From NCBI GenBank assembly GCA_964437365.1, contig CAYTGM010000023.1, positions 1-64,000 on the forward strand: a stretch of DNA of 64,000 nucleotides, given 5' to 3'. The notes beneath the pieces are model-generated. The model was not told the DNA's origin. It did no database searches and worked only from the letters and a program-made list of their open reading frames with translations. The position numbers and the translations under genes are program-made. This DNA is from CAYTGM01 sp964437365. GTDB taxonomy: Bacteria; Sumerlaeota; Sumerlaeia; SLMS01. This document shows, in pieces, positions 53,963 through 63,279 of the stretch (the stretch's first letter is position 1; each line of letters starts with the position of its first letter).

Positions 53963-54251
53963 TTTCAAAGCACAAAGAGATAGAGTATATACAGAAATGG
54001 TTCTCGCCTCGTGGAAGTTGAGGCGAGAACCACTTGAATAGGACCATGCCATCTTCACATGGGTAGAGAGATGAAGATGGCCGGGTGAGGTCGCCCCCTC
54101 CCGCACGTCTGGGAATTAGACAACCCAACTTTGCAGACGGTTCCCGAGGTGTGGAAAGATTTTGAAATAAAAATATTTCTGCAAATTGGAACAAACTGAA
54201 TCCTGTGATCGTCAGTTTTATGCAACACGATTCGACAGGAGCAGACTTATC
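53963..54251. other. Intergenic region with two long perfect hairpins
   Basis: A 13-bp perfect stem (TGGTTCTCGCCTC 53998-54010 with its complement 54020-54032, loop 9) is followed by a 10-bp perfect stem (GCCATCTTCA 54048-54057 with TGAAGATGGC 54072-54081, loop 14). Neither has a T-run. Both are far beyond chance and suggest a structured RNA or a double terminator. AGGAG before 54252 may serve the VWA gene. Confidence 0.7.
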
Positions 54252-56300
54252 ATGATCAGCAAGAGCAGGAAAGTTTCGGCTTTACTCATGATCCCCGTTA
54301 CAGCGGCGGGTCTCATTGTTTTCGCAAACAAACCTGGTTCAACAAGTAGCCAAACTACCAACACGTATTTCGTCAAAAACGATGATGGTGGCACCTCGGG
54401 AGCTACGAAGATAGCCACAGTTTTCAGGGAATTTGAAAGTAATGGAGAAACAAGCGGTACAACTCCCACTTTGGAATTACGGGGGGTGTATGACTTTTCT
54501 GGAATCGCAGCGGTTGAGTCAGAGACGGACCTCTTGAACAACTGGGACGTCGATTTTGATGGTGACTTGCCGACTGTGATTATCACTGACCGAGTGACAG
54601 GTACTGAGGCAAGGCGACAAAGATTGCGCGAGCATGAGGAAGGGCTTCCTCAAATGATCGACGCCCGGAGCTTCACAATAAATGGACCCCTCACTAATAA
54701 GCAAATTGATACTTCAAATCTATACTTCTATCAGAGTGCCGTTGGTTTGACATCTTCTGACGTTCCACAAGATAATACAGCTTTCTATTCAAGAGGAGAC
54801 GTCTGGCGCATCAAGAATGGCGACCCTAACGCACCGGGAATTTGGGTCACGCCGAATACGGTTAGTGACTATAATACAGAGAAATATACACCGATTGAAG
54901 AAAACGGATTCCTGCTCTCCGAAACATCACCACTCTCCACGTTTTCCATCGATGTTGATACAGCCTCCTACAGTAATGTCCGCCAATATCTCGAAGGAGG
55001 TATGGTTCCTCCCAAAGACGCTGTTCGCGTTGAAGAGCTCATTAATTACTTCAAATATGATTACCCAGAGCCCACCGGCGAACACCCGATCTCTGTTAGC
55101 ACAGAAGTTTCATCATGTCCCTGGGATGTTGATCATCGGCTGGTTCGTATTGGTGTTAAAGGAAAGACTGTTGAAGTTACTGATCGTCCTCCTTCCAATC
55201 TTGTCTTTCTCATTGATGTTTCCGGTTCCATGAACGGAGGAAATAAGATAGAGTTGGTTCAATCTTCGCTGAAAAAACTCGCACGGGAAATGAACAGTCA
55301 GGATCGAATCTCTATCGTTGTCTATGCAGGCGCGGCGGGAATGGTTCTTCCACCAACTTCAGGGGCAAACACGGCTGCAATTCAAACTGCCATCGATAAC
55401 CTGAAAGCAGGTGGAAGTACTAACGGTGGAGAAGGGATTCAGCTAGCCTATAAGGTTGCCAAAGAGAACTTTATCAAAGACGGCATTAATCGAGTCATGC
55501 TGGCCACCGATGGAGATTTCAATGTTGGGACAACCAATACTGGTGAACTCACAGAACTTGTTGCTGAAAAAGCAAAGGATGATATATACTTAACGGTCCT
55601 CGGGTTTGGAAGAGGAAATCTCAATGATGCCCTGATGGAAGAAATTTCCAACAAAGGGAACGGAAACTATGCCTACATCGACCAAGTGAAAGAGGCGGAC
55701 AAGGTTCTACTCGAGCAGATGTCTGGAACTCTTCTCACAATCGCTAAAGACGTCAAGATTCAGGTCGAGTTTAATCCGACTGAGGTTCAAGCCTATCGCT
55801 TGATTGGCTATGAAAATCGCCTGATGGCAGCAGAAGATTTCAATGACGACACAAAAGACGCAGGCGAGATGGGGTCAGGTCATACGGTCACCGCGCTATA
55901 CGAGGTGATCCCTTTCGGCGTTCAGTTAAAAGGGGAGGACTTGAACGTTGCTCCTCTCAAATATCAAGAAACAACAACGGTTAATTCGAACGAGATGCTG
56001 ACGGTTAAAGTGCGCTACAAGAATCCCAAGGAAGATGTTTCGAAATTGCTGGAACAACCTCTGATTGATAAGAAGAAAAGTTTGGAAGCGGCCACTGATG
56101 ACTTCATACTCGCTGCATGTGCCGCGTCTTATGGAATGATGCTGAGGGATTCTACGCATAAAGGCGTGGTAACACCTGAGATCCTGCGGGATTTAGCCAG
56201 TATATCTCTTGAGAAAAGTGCTGATCCTTATAAAACAGAATTTCTTTCCTTGATCTCCAAGGCAAATGAAGTGATGAATGATTCAACAGTAACAAAGTAA
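54252..56300 (+). CDS. YfbK-like von Willebrand factor A-domain protein
   Basis: The exported 682-residue protein has a signal-like hydrophobic N-terminus (ALLMIPVTAAGLIVFA). The YfbK architecture follows: an N-terminal domain (TFSIDVDTASYSNVRQYL, VRVEELINYFKYDYP), a VWA domain (about 315-480) with the MIDAS motif DVSGS (about 320) and ATDGDFNVG, and the DUF3520-type C-terminus (YRLIGYENR, ILAACAASYGMMLR). It would bind a protein ligand through Mg2+ at the envelope. The in-frame reading extends to 54186, but the signal peptide and a possible AGGAG favour 54252. A strong terminator follows at 56333. Confidence 0.9.
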   Translation: MISKSRKVSALLMIPVTAAGLIVFANKPGSTSSQTTNTYFVKNDDGGTSGATKIATVFREFESNGETSGTTPTLELRGVYDFSGIAAVESETDLLNNWDVDFDGDLPTVIITDRVTGTEARRQRLREHEEGLPQMIDARSFTINGPLTNKQIDTSNLYFYQSAVGLTSSDVPQDNTAFYSRGDVWRIKNGDPNAPGIWVTPNTVSDYNTEKYTPIEENGFLLSETSPLSTFSIDVDTASYSNVRQYLEGGMVPPKDAVRVEELINYFKYDYPEPTGEHPISVSTEVSSCPWDVDHRLVRIGVKGKTVEVTDRPPSNLVFLIDVSGSMNGGNKIELVQSSLKKLAREMNSQDRISIVVYAGAAGMVLPPTSGANTAAIQTAIDNLKAGGSTNGGEGIQLAYKVAKENFIKDGINRVMLATDGDFNVGTTNTGELTELVAEKAKDDIYLTVLGFGRGNLNDALMEEISNKGNGNYAYIDQVKEADKVLLEQMSGTLLTIAKDVKIQVEFNPTEVQAYRLIGYENRLMAAEDFNDDTKDAGEMGSGHTVTALYEVIPFGVQLKGEDLNVAPLKYQETTTVNSNEMLTVKVRYKNPKEDVSKLLEQPLIDKKKSLEAATDDFILAACAASYGMMLRDSTHKGVVTPEILRDLASISLEKSADPYKTEFLSLISKANEVMNDSTVTK

Positions 56301-56332
56301 TATCCTTCTTGCCAAAACGTCTTTCTCTCTCA

Positions 56333-56376
56333 AAAGAGGCGCCTTCCAAATGCTCGGGCGTCTCTTTGCCTTTTTA
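56333..56376 (+). terminator. Rho-independent terminator after the VWA gene
   Basis: An 11-bp stem with one G-T pair (AAAGAGGCGCC 56333-56343, GGCGTCTCTTT 56357-56367) is followed by GCCTTTTTAAGGC, which itself can form a short hairpin. It lies 32 bp after the stop of the VWA gene. Confidence 0.85.
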
Positions 56377-56465
56377 AGGCTCTCTCTTCCCGGTGACACA
56401 AGGAACTTGCACTGCACGGGGGGACTGTGGACAACTTCACAGCATCAACTTCGGAGCTTTTTCTG

Positions 56466-58214
56466 ATGCGCCATTTTATCATTATTTTCAGTATTCTTCT
56501 TCTCGGTACCGCAAACCGTATTACAGCAACTGATGTGGCCGGACCACTCTTCAAGAGAATTCCGTCAAGAATGGTGGCTGAAGAGAGTGTGAGAGTGGCA
56601 GTCGATTCTCCTGCGAAGGTTGATCGCCAGTCTCCCAACTACCTGATCTTCTATGCGCTTCCTAATGGCAATACCATCGAGCAGACCTTTGGTGCACGCC
56701 GAGACCCTGGCGTTCCGTGGAGGTTCGACATACAACACATTGGTGCCCAAACGTCTTTTCTTCGAGAAACAAATCCGGATGCGAACATCTATACCGTTTA
56801 TCTTGAGGCAAAAGGCCTGAGCTGGCCTTCATGGAGAAGGACTCAGGAAAACGCCAATGAAAGAATCGTCCAATTGGTTCAATCACTCAAGGATGAGGTG
56901 CTTGGAGATCATAATGGGGAACTCTATCTCGCGTCTCACAGCGGAGGAGGAAGCTTCCTTTCTGGTTACATCGAAGGTAGCGACTCTATCGATTCTTCTA
57001 TTCATCGGTTTGTCTATCTCGACAGCAACTACAGTTTCGATGAAGAAAAGCACAAAGAAAAGCTCTTAGAATGGATGCTTATCGATGACAGTCATCAGGT
57101 TGTCGTTTTCGCTTATGATGATCGCTATGTTGAGCTCAACGGAAAACGAATCGTGTCGAATACGGGAGGGACTCTGAGAGCCTGCCATCGGATGATTAGT
57201 GCCTTTGAGGATGAAGTTGCTTTTGAGAAATTGGAACAGGATTCACTCACGATAGCAGAGTCGCCCCAGATGAATCTTTTTCTTCATGATAACCCGGAGC
57301 AAAAGATCCTTCACACAACCATGGTGGGGGAGTGGAATGGCTTTATCCATGGTGTTACTCTGAATGGCCCCCTTGATGGACTTGAGGAAGGATATCCCTG
57401 CGACCGCGTCTATATGGACTATGTACTGCCTGCAGGACTGGATATGCCTGATGAGGATCCTGTCAGCGAGCTCCCCCCTCGACCAGAAGATGCCCTTTCT
57501 GGCTCAAAATTCATCGAGAAGGTTCAGGACTATCCACCTGATGAACGAGAAGCTGCGGTTCTTGAGGAAATGATGAAGGGTAACATCCCTGACTTTCTGA
57601 GAAACTTCAAAGAGATCACCGTTGAAGGCAAGACTCTGGAAGGGGTTTATCACTCTTTAACCTTCTATACAATGCCTGATTATCTCTCCATCGGATCTGA
57701 TGAAGACTTTGCACGAATGCCCATGATGCCTCACACGGCACAAGAGTTCATGGATGCTCACGGCCTGGTTTTCCCAACAGTCAAGATCGTTGAAGAGGTG
57801 ACAAAGAATGCTGAGCAACGTATCGAACCATATCCTCTTACGATTGCGCGTGAAGCTACGAGTACCTTCTACTATCATCATCGATTCATAGAAATGCAGC
57901 TTGGAGAGAATCCGAGGCGAGTACTCACTTCTGGCTTAAAGAAGGATGTTGTAATCTCTAATCGTGTATACGAACGCGATAATCGCGTTGCGATCTATGG
58001 GTGGCACTATACGAACGAAAAGCCGATCCAGCCGCTCACCACAGTTCATCACGCAGGATATGTGGATTATAGCCATGGTATTCGTCCGATCAAGCGCGAG
58101 ATGCTTGTGGATGGAAAACCGATGATGTTCGAGGATATACTTGCCGATCCTCATCTTTCAGAACTGATTACGGATGAAGGTGCCAGCAGATACTGGCGCT
58201 ATCCTGAAAAATGA
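56466..58214 (+). CDS. Secreted two-part protein of unknown function, alpha/beta-hydrolase-like
   Basis: From the ATG at 56466 (GGAG ten bases upstream) the 582-residue protein has a signal peptide, MRHFIIIFSILLLGTA. The first half (about 25-300) looks like an alpha/beta hydrolase. LIFYALPNGNT opens it, LASHSGGGSFLSGYIEG gives a nucleophile-elbow-like turn (S-H-S-G-G, unlike the usual G-x-S-x-G), and a late histidine in GFIHGVTLNG could complete a triad. The second half (about 360-582) has conserved-looking Tyr/His-rich stretches such as EATSTFYYHHRFIEMQLG and HAGYVDYSHGIRPIKREM. I do not recognise the family. It ends five bases before the convergent LTD gene. Confidence 0.75.
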   Translation: MRHFIIIFSILLLGTANRITATDVAGPLFKRIPSRMVAEESVRVAVDSPAKVDRQSPNYLIFYALPNGNTIEQTFGARRDPGVPWRFDIQHIGAQTSFLRETNPDANIYTVYLEAKGLSWPSWRRTQENANERIVQLVQSLKDEVLGDHNGELYLASHSGGGSFLSGYIEGSDSIDSSIHRFVYLDSNYSFDEEKHKEKLLEWMLIDDSHQVVVFAYDDRYVELNGKRIVSNTGGTLRACHRMISAFEDEVAFEKLEQDSLTIAESPQMNLFLHDNPEQKILHTTMVGEWNGFIHGVTLNGPLDGLEEGYPCDRVYMDYVLPAGLDMPDEDPVSELPPRPEDALSGSKFIEKVQDYPPDEREAAVLEEMMKGNIPDFLRNFKEITVEGKTLEGVYHSLTFYTMPDYLSIGSDEDFARMPMMPHTAQEFMDAHGLVFPTVKIVEEVTKNAEQRIEPYPLTIAREATSTFYYHHRFIEMQLGENPRRVLTSGLKKDVVISNRVYERDNRVAIYGWHYTNEKPIQPLTTVHHAGYVDYSHGIRPIKREMLVDGKPMMFEDILADPHLSELITDEGASRYWRYPEK

Positions 58215-58219
58215 AGTCG

Positions 58220-60076
58220 TTACTCAACGACAAACCGATCAAGCTCCACAGGAAGTGCTTCTAATGCATCGAGGGCCAGATCCAGCGCATCCAGGATATG
58301 CTGGGGTTCTTCTCGCACATCCGGGTCCTGTTCAATGTGGATGAACCGTCCCGTGGATGAAGCAGCAGCTGTGTCACAGACATCGGCTTCAGCAATTCCG
58401 TTTGTATAGCGCCCTTGGAGGTTGGTTGTCGCACCAAGTACAAATGCATCATCCCCATAAACTGCGGCGGTCGTTGTATCTCCTCCCATACCGTCATCTG
58501 CTGAGAATGCCTGATCGTCTATCTCTGTCCGCCAAAGTTGCGTGAAGTCCTCGACTCCGGGGGACGCATTATAACCATTGGACACAATCACGTCATCCGT
58601 TAGGGAATCGTATGGGGCAACTCCGGGACAACAAAATCCATGATACTGTATAGCCATGAAATCGGTCAGGTTGTCATTCAGGTAGAGGTGCGTCTGATGA
58701 AAGAAGTTATCGGGGTGGTGAGCGACATCGCTGATTCGATAGCTGTCACCTCCCGAAAATGTTCCGTCACAGGACGAGTCTGTCAGGTGATTGTTCCGAT
58801 GAGTGCCTGCAATCATGGTGACACGAGGAAGAACCTGCTGAACAGTCATGGCTCCCTGATCCAACGTGTTTGAATCGAATCGCGGATGAGGCACTTGAAT
58901 GGTGAGGTATTCTCGTCCGTCAAGGCCCTCATAGAAGATATAGACACCCATCCCCGTGAAGCCAGCTTCTCCTGGAGCAACTCTTTCACGAAGAATGTAG
59001 AAAGTTTTTCCGGTTACAGTATCCAGAAACTCAATCACCTCATACCCAAGTGCCGTAGCATCATCGAATGTTTCTTCCCACTGTCCTGCCATGGCTTTGA
59101 CCAGCAGTGCCTCCCACGCCGTTAAATCTCCTCCGCTTGGAGTCACAAAATCTGCCGGGTTTTGATCCGCATCACGAGCAATACGTCGGTCAGGAAAGTT
59201 AGACTGATCGATACTTGAAAGCCATTCTGCGATGTCGTCTGTATAGCGGATCGGGCGGAAGCCATCGAGAGTTGTTACATCATCCGAAGGGTTTCCCAGG
59301 GAAACACGATAGTTCGGAACAGCCTCAAAATTGGAAGGACCGTCCGGAGAACCCACACTGAAGGTTTCTCCTGTACTGATGCGACGGATGCTCCCGTTTC
59401 CGTAAGTACTTGGATTGTCATAATCGGTAAAGTCTACGGTATTGCTTCGATAGGTCGCCGTGTCTATAATACTGTCGGGAGCATCCCAGGCAGCATTTCC
59501 CTGAGCTCCCACGTAGGCTGCTGTAGGGGGAGTCAATGCCTGAAGGTCTTCATAGGTGTCCGTTGTGTTTGATGGGACTCCATCGGTAATCGACCATGCA
59601 ACAAAGTCGATGGCGTTGTCGCTGTCGTCGATCAGCAAGAGCTGCTCGAAGTCATCCGCAAGAAATGACGATGCTGGAGTAGCAAGTGGCGCGTATATCT
59701 TAAGGCCATAGTTTGTATCTATATAGGAAGCAATACTGGAACCACTGTCAGAGAATACGATGACAGCATAGTCTCCAGGCTGAAGTGAGGGCAGGCTGAG
59801 CGAAACAGGAGCGAATGTGCCTTCCGTCGAAAGATCTGACTCCACCGAAGCAGGATCTAAATCTGTCAACACCCAGTCCGTCAGATCTACCGCCGAAACA
59901 CCTGAGTTGTATAGCTCAACTGTATCACCTCTTATTTCGGATGTTGTCACTCCTGGTAAAACTTCTGTTATAAGAATGTCTGCATAGAGAGCTGGTGCTG
60001 ATAAAAGTGAAGAGAAGAGTAAGGTTGATTGTAAAGATCGGTTGCATATGAACCGTATGTTTTTTGAGAACATCAA
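58220..60076 (-). CDS. Secreted protein with lamin-tail (LTD) domain and unknown C-terminal part
   Basis: A signal peptide ending in APALYA precedes a lamin-tail-like domain (about 32-185), with ILITEVLPGVTTSEIRGDTVELYN, LTDWVLTDLD, LQPGDYAVIVFSD. Next comes a segment of about 150 residues (KTFYILRERVAPGEAGFTG). A C-terminal region is rich in His, Asp and Cys (GTHRNNHLTDSSCDG, DVAHHPDNFFHQTHLYLND, YHGFCCPG). That last part has the look of a metal-binding enzyme, but I cannot name it. LTD domains in bacteria are usually in secreted nucleases or surface proteins. It is convergent with the alpha/beta-hydrolase-like gene. Confidence 0.75.
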   Translation of the reverse strand: MMFSKNIRFICNRSLQSTLLFSSLLSAPALYADILITEVLPGVTTSEIRGDTVELYNSGVSAVDLTDWVLTDLDPASVESDLSTEGTFAPVSLSLPSLQPGDYAVIVFSDSGSSIASYIDTNYGLKIYAPLATPASSFLADDFEQLLLIDDSDNAIDFVAWSITDGVPSNTTDTYEDLQALTPPTAAYVGAQGNAAWDAPDSIIDTATYRSNTVDFTDYDNPSTYGNGSIRRISTGETFSVGSPDGPSNFEAVPNYRVSLGNPSDDVTTLDGFRPIRYTDDIAEWLSSIDQSNFPDRRIARDADQNPADFVTPSGGDLTAWEALLVKAMAGQWEETFDDATALGYEVIEFLDTVTGKTFYILRERVAPGEAGFTGMGVYIFYEGLDGREYLTIQVPHPRFDSNTLDQGAMTVQQVLPRVTMIAGTHRNNHLTDSSCDGTFSGGDSYRISDVAHHPDNFFHQTHLYLNDNLTDFMAIQYHGFCCPGVAPYDSLTDDVIVSNGYNASPGVEDFTQLWRTEIDDQAFSADDGMGGDTTTAAVYGDDAFVLGATTNLQGRYTNGIAEADVCDTAAASSTGRFIHIEQDPDVREEPQHILDALDLALDALEALPVELDRFVVE

Positions 60077-60185
60077 TGTTCTTCCGATAGAGGTGGGATC
60101 GCCGTGCCCATAACAGGATAGAGCAGTTCAATAAAACTGTCGCCTTTAAAGTGAGTGTTTTTTCAAAGACTGAGTGATGGAAGCC

Positions 60186-61169
60186 CTAAAGACTTTCCAG
60201 GTCCACGACTATTTTTCCGATATTCTTATTCTGCTCCATATACCGGTGAGCTTCCGCGATTTCTGTAGCTCCGAAAGTTCGGTCGAGCACGGGTCTCAGC
60301 TTCCCCTCACGAAAGAGAGGAAGAGCTCCCTGTTCGAAGGACCGAGTAAGATGAATTTTTTCTTCTATCGGGCGAGCTCTGAGAACGGTCCCCTGCATTC
60401 TAATCCGCTTGGAAAGAAGAACGCCGAGGTTTACTTCTGCCTTCATGCCGCCCATCGCTCCGATATGGACCATGGTACCTTTTGGCCTGAGGGCTTTGAA
60501 ATTCTGCTTTAAGAAATTTGCTCCCACGAAATCAAGAACCAGGTGAACTCCGTCTGGAATCAGCTCAAGAATCTCCTCTTCCCATTTTTCATCGGAGGTG
60601 AGAATACCGTGCTCCAGTCCAAGAGAGGTTAGAGCCTTAAGCTTTTCCTCTGTCCGGCTGGTTCCGATCACCTTGAGGCCGAGTGCATTCGCCAGCTGTA
60701 ATGCAGCTGATCCAACGCCGCTGGCCACTGCGTGAATCAATACCCACTGACCCATCTTTGCTTCACCTTGAAGAAGGGCATCCCAGGCAGTCAGGAAAGC
60801 TTCAGGGATTGCAACGGCTTCGACAAAGGAAAGGTTCTCGGGGATGGCGAGCACCAAACGTTCATGTGTTACAACCTGGGAAGCATAGCCCCCGCCGCCA
60901 AGCAGCCCCATGACTCGATCGCCTGGTTTGAACAGCTGAACCCGCTCGCCCACAGCCTTTACCTCGCCGGCAAATTCCAACCCTGGAATGTCCTGAGGTG
61001 ATCCAGGTGGGGCAGGATATCGACCCATCCGCTGCAGCAGATCCGCTCGATTCAAGGCTGTTGCTTTGTTCTCAATCAGGAGCTCTTCAGGCCCGGGAGA
61101 TAAATCGTCCCGCTCGGCAATCTGAAGTACCTCAGGCCCACCCTCTTCTCTGATAATGATAGCCTTCAT
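60186..61169 (-). CDS. PIG3-type NAD(P)H quinone oxidoreductase
   Basis: A zinc-free medium-chain reductase of 327 residues. The PIG3 (TP53I3-like) hallmark is NRADLLQRMGRYPAPPG near residue 40. The GroES-like domain has GLEFAGEVKAVGE and GDRVMGLLGGGGYA. The nucleotide-binding domain has IHAVASGVGSAALQLANALG-type AVASGVGSAALQLA. The zinc ligands of alcohol dehydrogenases are absent. It reduces quinones or nitro compounds by one or two electrons. It lies downstream of the FKBP gene on the same strand, separated by that gene's terminator. Confidence 0.94.
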   Translation of the reverse strand: MKAIIIREEGGPEVLQIAERDDLSPGPEELLIENKATALNRADLLQRMGRYPAPPGSPQDIPGLEFAGEVKAVGERVQLFKPGDRVMGLLGGGGYASQVVTHERLVLAIPENLSFVEAVAIPEAFLTAWDALLQGEAKMGQWVLIHAVASGVGSAALQLANALGLKVIGTSRTEEKLKALTSLGLEHGILTSDEKWEEEILELIPDGVHLVLDFVGANFLKQNFKALRPKGTMVHIGAMGGMKAEVNLGVLLSKRIRMQGTVLRARPIEEKIHLTRSFEQGALPLFREGKLRPVLDRTFGATEIAEAHRYMEQNKNIGKIVVDLESL

Positions 61170-61251
61170 CTGGAAAAGAACCTCCTCAAGTCAGGGTGAA
61201 GAAGATATTAGAAATTGATGGAGCGAGGGGCAAGGTCAGGAAAACGGAGGA

Positions 61252-61283
61252 CAAAAGAAAACCCGGGCTGAAAGAGCCCGGGT
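61252..61283 (-). terminator. Rho-independent terminator of the FKBP gene
   Basis: A 9-bp perfect stem (ACCCGGGCT 61261-61269 with AGCCCGGGT 61275-61283, loop 5) is followed on the minus strand by TTTTCTTTTG. A T-run also lies on the plus-strand side (61290-61296), so it may work in both directions. Confidence 0.88.
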
Positions 61284-61322
61284 CTGGTTGTTTTTTATAC
61301 TGAAACGAATTTGACCGAGGTC

Positions 61323-62033
61323 TTACTTCGTGCCGATCAATTCCATTTCAAATACAAGAAGCTCGTTCGGTCCAATTCTTGGAGGGCTTCCGCGCTCGCC
61401 GTAGGCGATATCAGGGTGAGCATAGATCTTATACTTCGCACCTGGCTTCATGATCTGAAGAACTTCAGTCCAGGCAGGAATGACTTGAGTGACGGGCAAT
61501 TCAAGAGGAGTTCCACGTTCGTATGAGCTGTCGAAAACAGTCCCATCCAGGAGAGATCCTTCATAATGAGCGATGAAAGTATCTTCCGCAGTGGGTGATT
61601 CGCCTTCACCTTCTTCGATAATTTCATACTGAAGGCCACTCTCTGTCGTGATAATGCCTTCTTTTTCTTTATTTTCGGCTAGAAAAGCCTCGGCTTCTGC
61701 AAGGTTCTCTTGAGAAGCGGCAGCCGCTTTTTCCTGTGCCTGCGAGCGGAGTTTTTCCGAAAATGCCATGAGAGTCTGTCGCATTTCATCTTCGGTGAGA
61801 AGAGGATCTTCGCCTGCATTCACATGACTGATCGCCTTGGCAAACATGTCAGGAGAGATCTCGACTCCCTGATTCTTCATCTCCTGGGCAAACTGCAAAC
61901 CAATGGCATATGAAACTTTGTCGCCTTCTGACTTGAACGTACTTTCTTCCGCTGCCCCTTCATCCTGGGCGACAACTGTGCTACTGGTGATCAGTGCTGC
62001 CATGACCAGCCAGACTTTGAGAAATTTCTGCAT
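61323..62033 (-). CDS. FKBP-type peptidyl-prolyl isomerase, FkpA/Mip-like
   Basis: The 236-residue protein starts at the ATG at 62033, with AAAGGA six bases upstream, and has a signal peptide ending near SSTVVAQ. The N-terminal helical dimerisation domain (about 30-125) has SEGDKVSYAIGLQFAQEMKNQG. A Glu/Ala-rich helix links it to the C-terminal FKBP fold (about 150-236), with VFDSSYERGTPLELPVTQVIPAW, the aromatic pocket, and GERGSPPRIGPNELLVFEMELI. It folds periplasmic proteins and is related to FkpA and Mip. The window thus encodes two exported prolyl isomerases, this one and the cyclophilin at 27526. Confidence 0.95.
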   Translation of the reverse strand: MQKFLKVWLVMAALITSSTVVAQDEGAAEESTFKSEGDKVSYAIGLQFAQEMKNQGVEISPDMFAKAISHVNAGEDPLLTEDEMRQTLMAFSEKLRSQAQEKAAAASQENLAEAEAFLAENKEKEGIITTESGLQYEIIEEGEGESPTAEDTFIAHYEGSLLDGTVFDSSYERGTPLELPVTQVIPAWTEVLQIMKPGAKYKIYAHPDIAYGERGSPPRIGPNELLVFEMELIGTK

Positions 62034-62208
62034 AAATGTTCCTTTCGTATTCATTCCTAAATGCGCGCCAACCATGAGCACCCCTTTCTCGCCGAAACAA
62101 GGAAATTCTCCCCCTGCGGCAAAGCTGCGCAGGAATTCTCGCTGAAAGGGCGATTTTATGACGAAAATCCACGAAAGTTGGAGGGCGAAACACTCTCGAA
62201 TGGAAAAA

Positions 62209-63258
62209 TCAGGTCTTCAAATCTGTGAGAATATCACGGGCCAGTGTTGGACCCTCATAAATAAGAGATGTATAGACCTGAAGCAGATTGGCTCCCGCAT
62301 CCAGCTTCTCCCGAGCAGATGATGCATCGGATATACCGCCTACACCAACAATCGGGAAGTCCTTTCCAAGGTTCTTCCTCAGCCGTTTCACGACTGCCGT
62401 ACTCTTCTTACGCACGGGAATGCCGCTCAGGCCTCCCTGCTCTTTGGCGTATTTGCCCTGGATCCCTTTTCGACTTAGAGTCGTGTTTGTGGCAATAACA
62501 CCGTCTATACCGCTACTCAGAATGATGTCAGAGATTTCATCCAGTTCCGTCTTCTTGAGGTCGGGGGCTATCTTAACGAGAAGTGGGCGTCGGTCCGCTT
62601 TTAGAGAGCCAGAAAGTCGATCGCGCTCCTCGACCAGAGATAGACACAGATTCTTCAGATAACTTCCGCCCTGTAATTCACGCAGTCCGGGTGTGTTGGG
62701 CGAGCTGATATTCACCGCCAGGTAATCAGAATAAAGATAGACTTTTTTCATGAGGAATCGATAGTCGTCCACCGCAGACTCGAGAGGAGTTTCCTTTTGC
62801 TTGCCAATACTGACACCAAGAATAAACTCACGCTCTTCTTCATTCAGCTTCTTTAGCCTCGGAAGAACCTCTTCTACTCCAGGGTTAGGAAAGCCCATGC
62901 GGTTAATCACGGCCTTGTATCTGGGCAAACGAAATATACGTGGCTTTGGATTTCCTGATTGTGGTTTCGGAGTGAGTGTTCCGACTTCAACATGGCCGAA
63001 GCCCAGTCGCGCAAGAGCCGCTGCGACTCGCACCTCCTTGTCAAAACCTGCAGCTATACCCAGGCAGTTGGGAAATTCCAGTCCCATTGTGTAGACAGGG
63101 GAACACTCTATGTCCCCTCTAACAGAATTCAGAAGGGCCCGGCCAACTCCCATGTTTTCTAAAAGCTCCAGCTTCCAGGTTGCCGTATGGTGTGCCCACT
63201 CGGAATCTGTAAGACGGATGATGGGGAAAGAAATGTTCTTGTAGATAAATCGATACAA
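62209..63258 (-). CDS. pyrD: Dihydroorotate dehydrogenase (quinone), class 2
   Basis: PyrD class 2 oxidises dihydroorotate to orotate in pyrimidine synthesis and passes electrons to membrane quinones. The 349-residue length includes the N-terminal membrane-associating helices of class 2. Core motifs are GIAAGFDKEVRVAAALARLGFGHVEVGT-type GIAAGFDKE and FGHVEVGTLTPKPQ, INRMGFPN, and VNISSPNTPGLRELQ with the catalytic serine of class 2. The FMN-binding end has GVGGISDASSAREKLDAGANLLQVYTSLIYEGP-type VGVGGISDASSA and QVYTSLIYEGP. The gene lies just downstream of the partial membrane protein at the window edge. Confidence 0.97.
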   Translation of the reverse strand: MYRFIYKNISFPIIRLTDSEWAHHTATWKLELLENMGVGRALLNSVRGDIECSPVYTMGLEFPNCLGIAAGFDKEVRVAAALARLGFGHVEVGTLTPKPQSGNPKPRIFRLPRYKAVINRMGFPNPGVEEVLPRLKKLNEEEREFILGVSIGKQKETPLESAVDDYRFLMKKVYLYSDYLAVNISSPNTPGLRELQGGSYLKNLCLSLVEERDRLSGSLKADRRPLLVKIAPDLKKTELDEISDIILSSGIDGVIATNTTLSRKGIQGKYAKEQGGLSGIPVRKKSTAVVKRLRKNLGKDFPIVGVGGISDASSAREKLDAGANLLQVYTSLIYEGPTLARDILTDLKT

Positions 63259-63279
63259 CGTCTTATACCACCTGATTGA

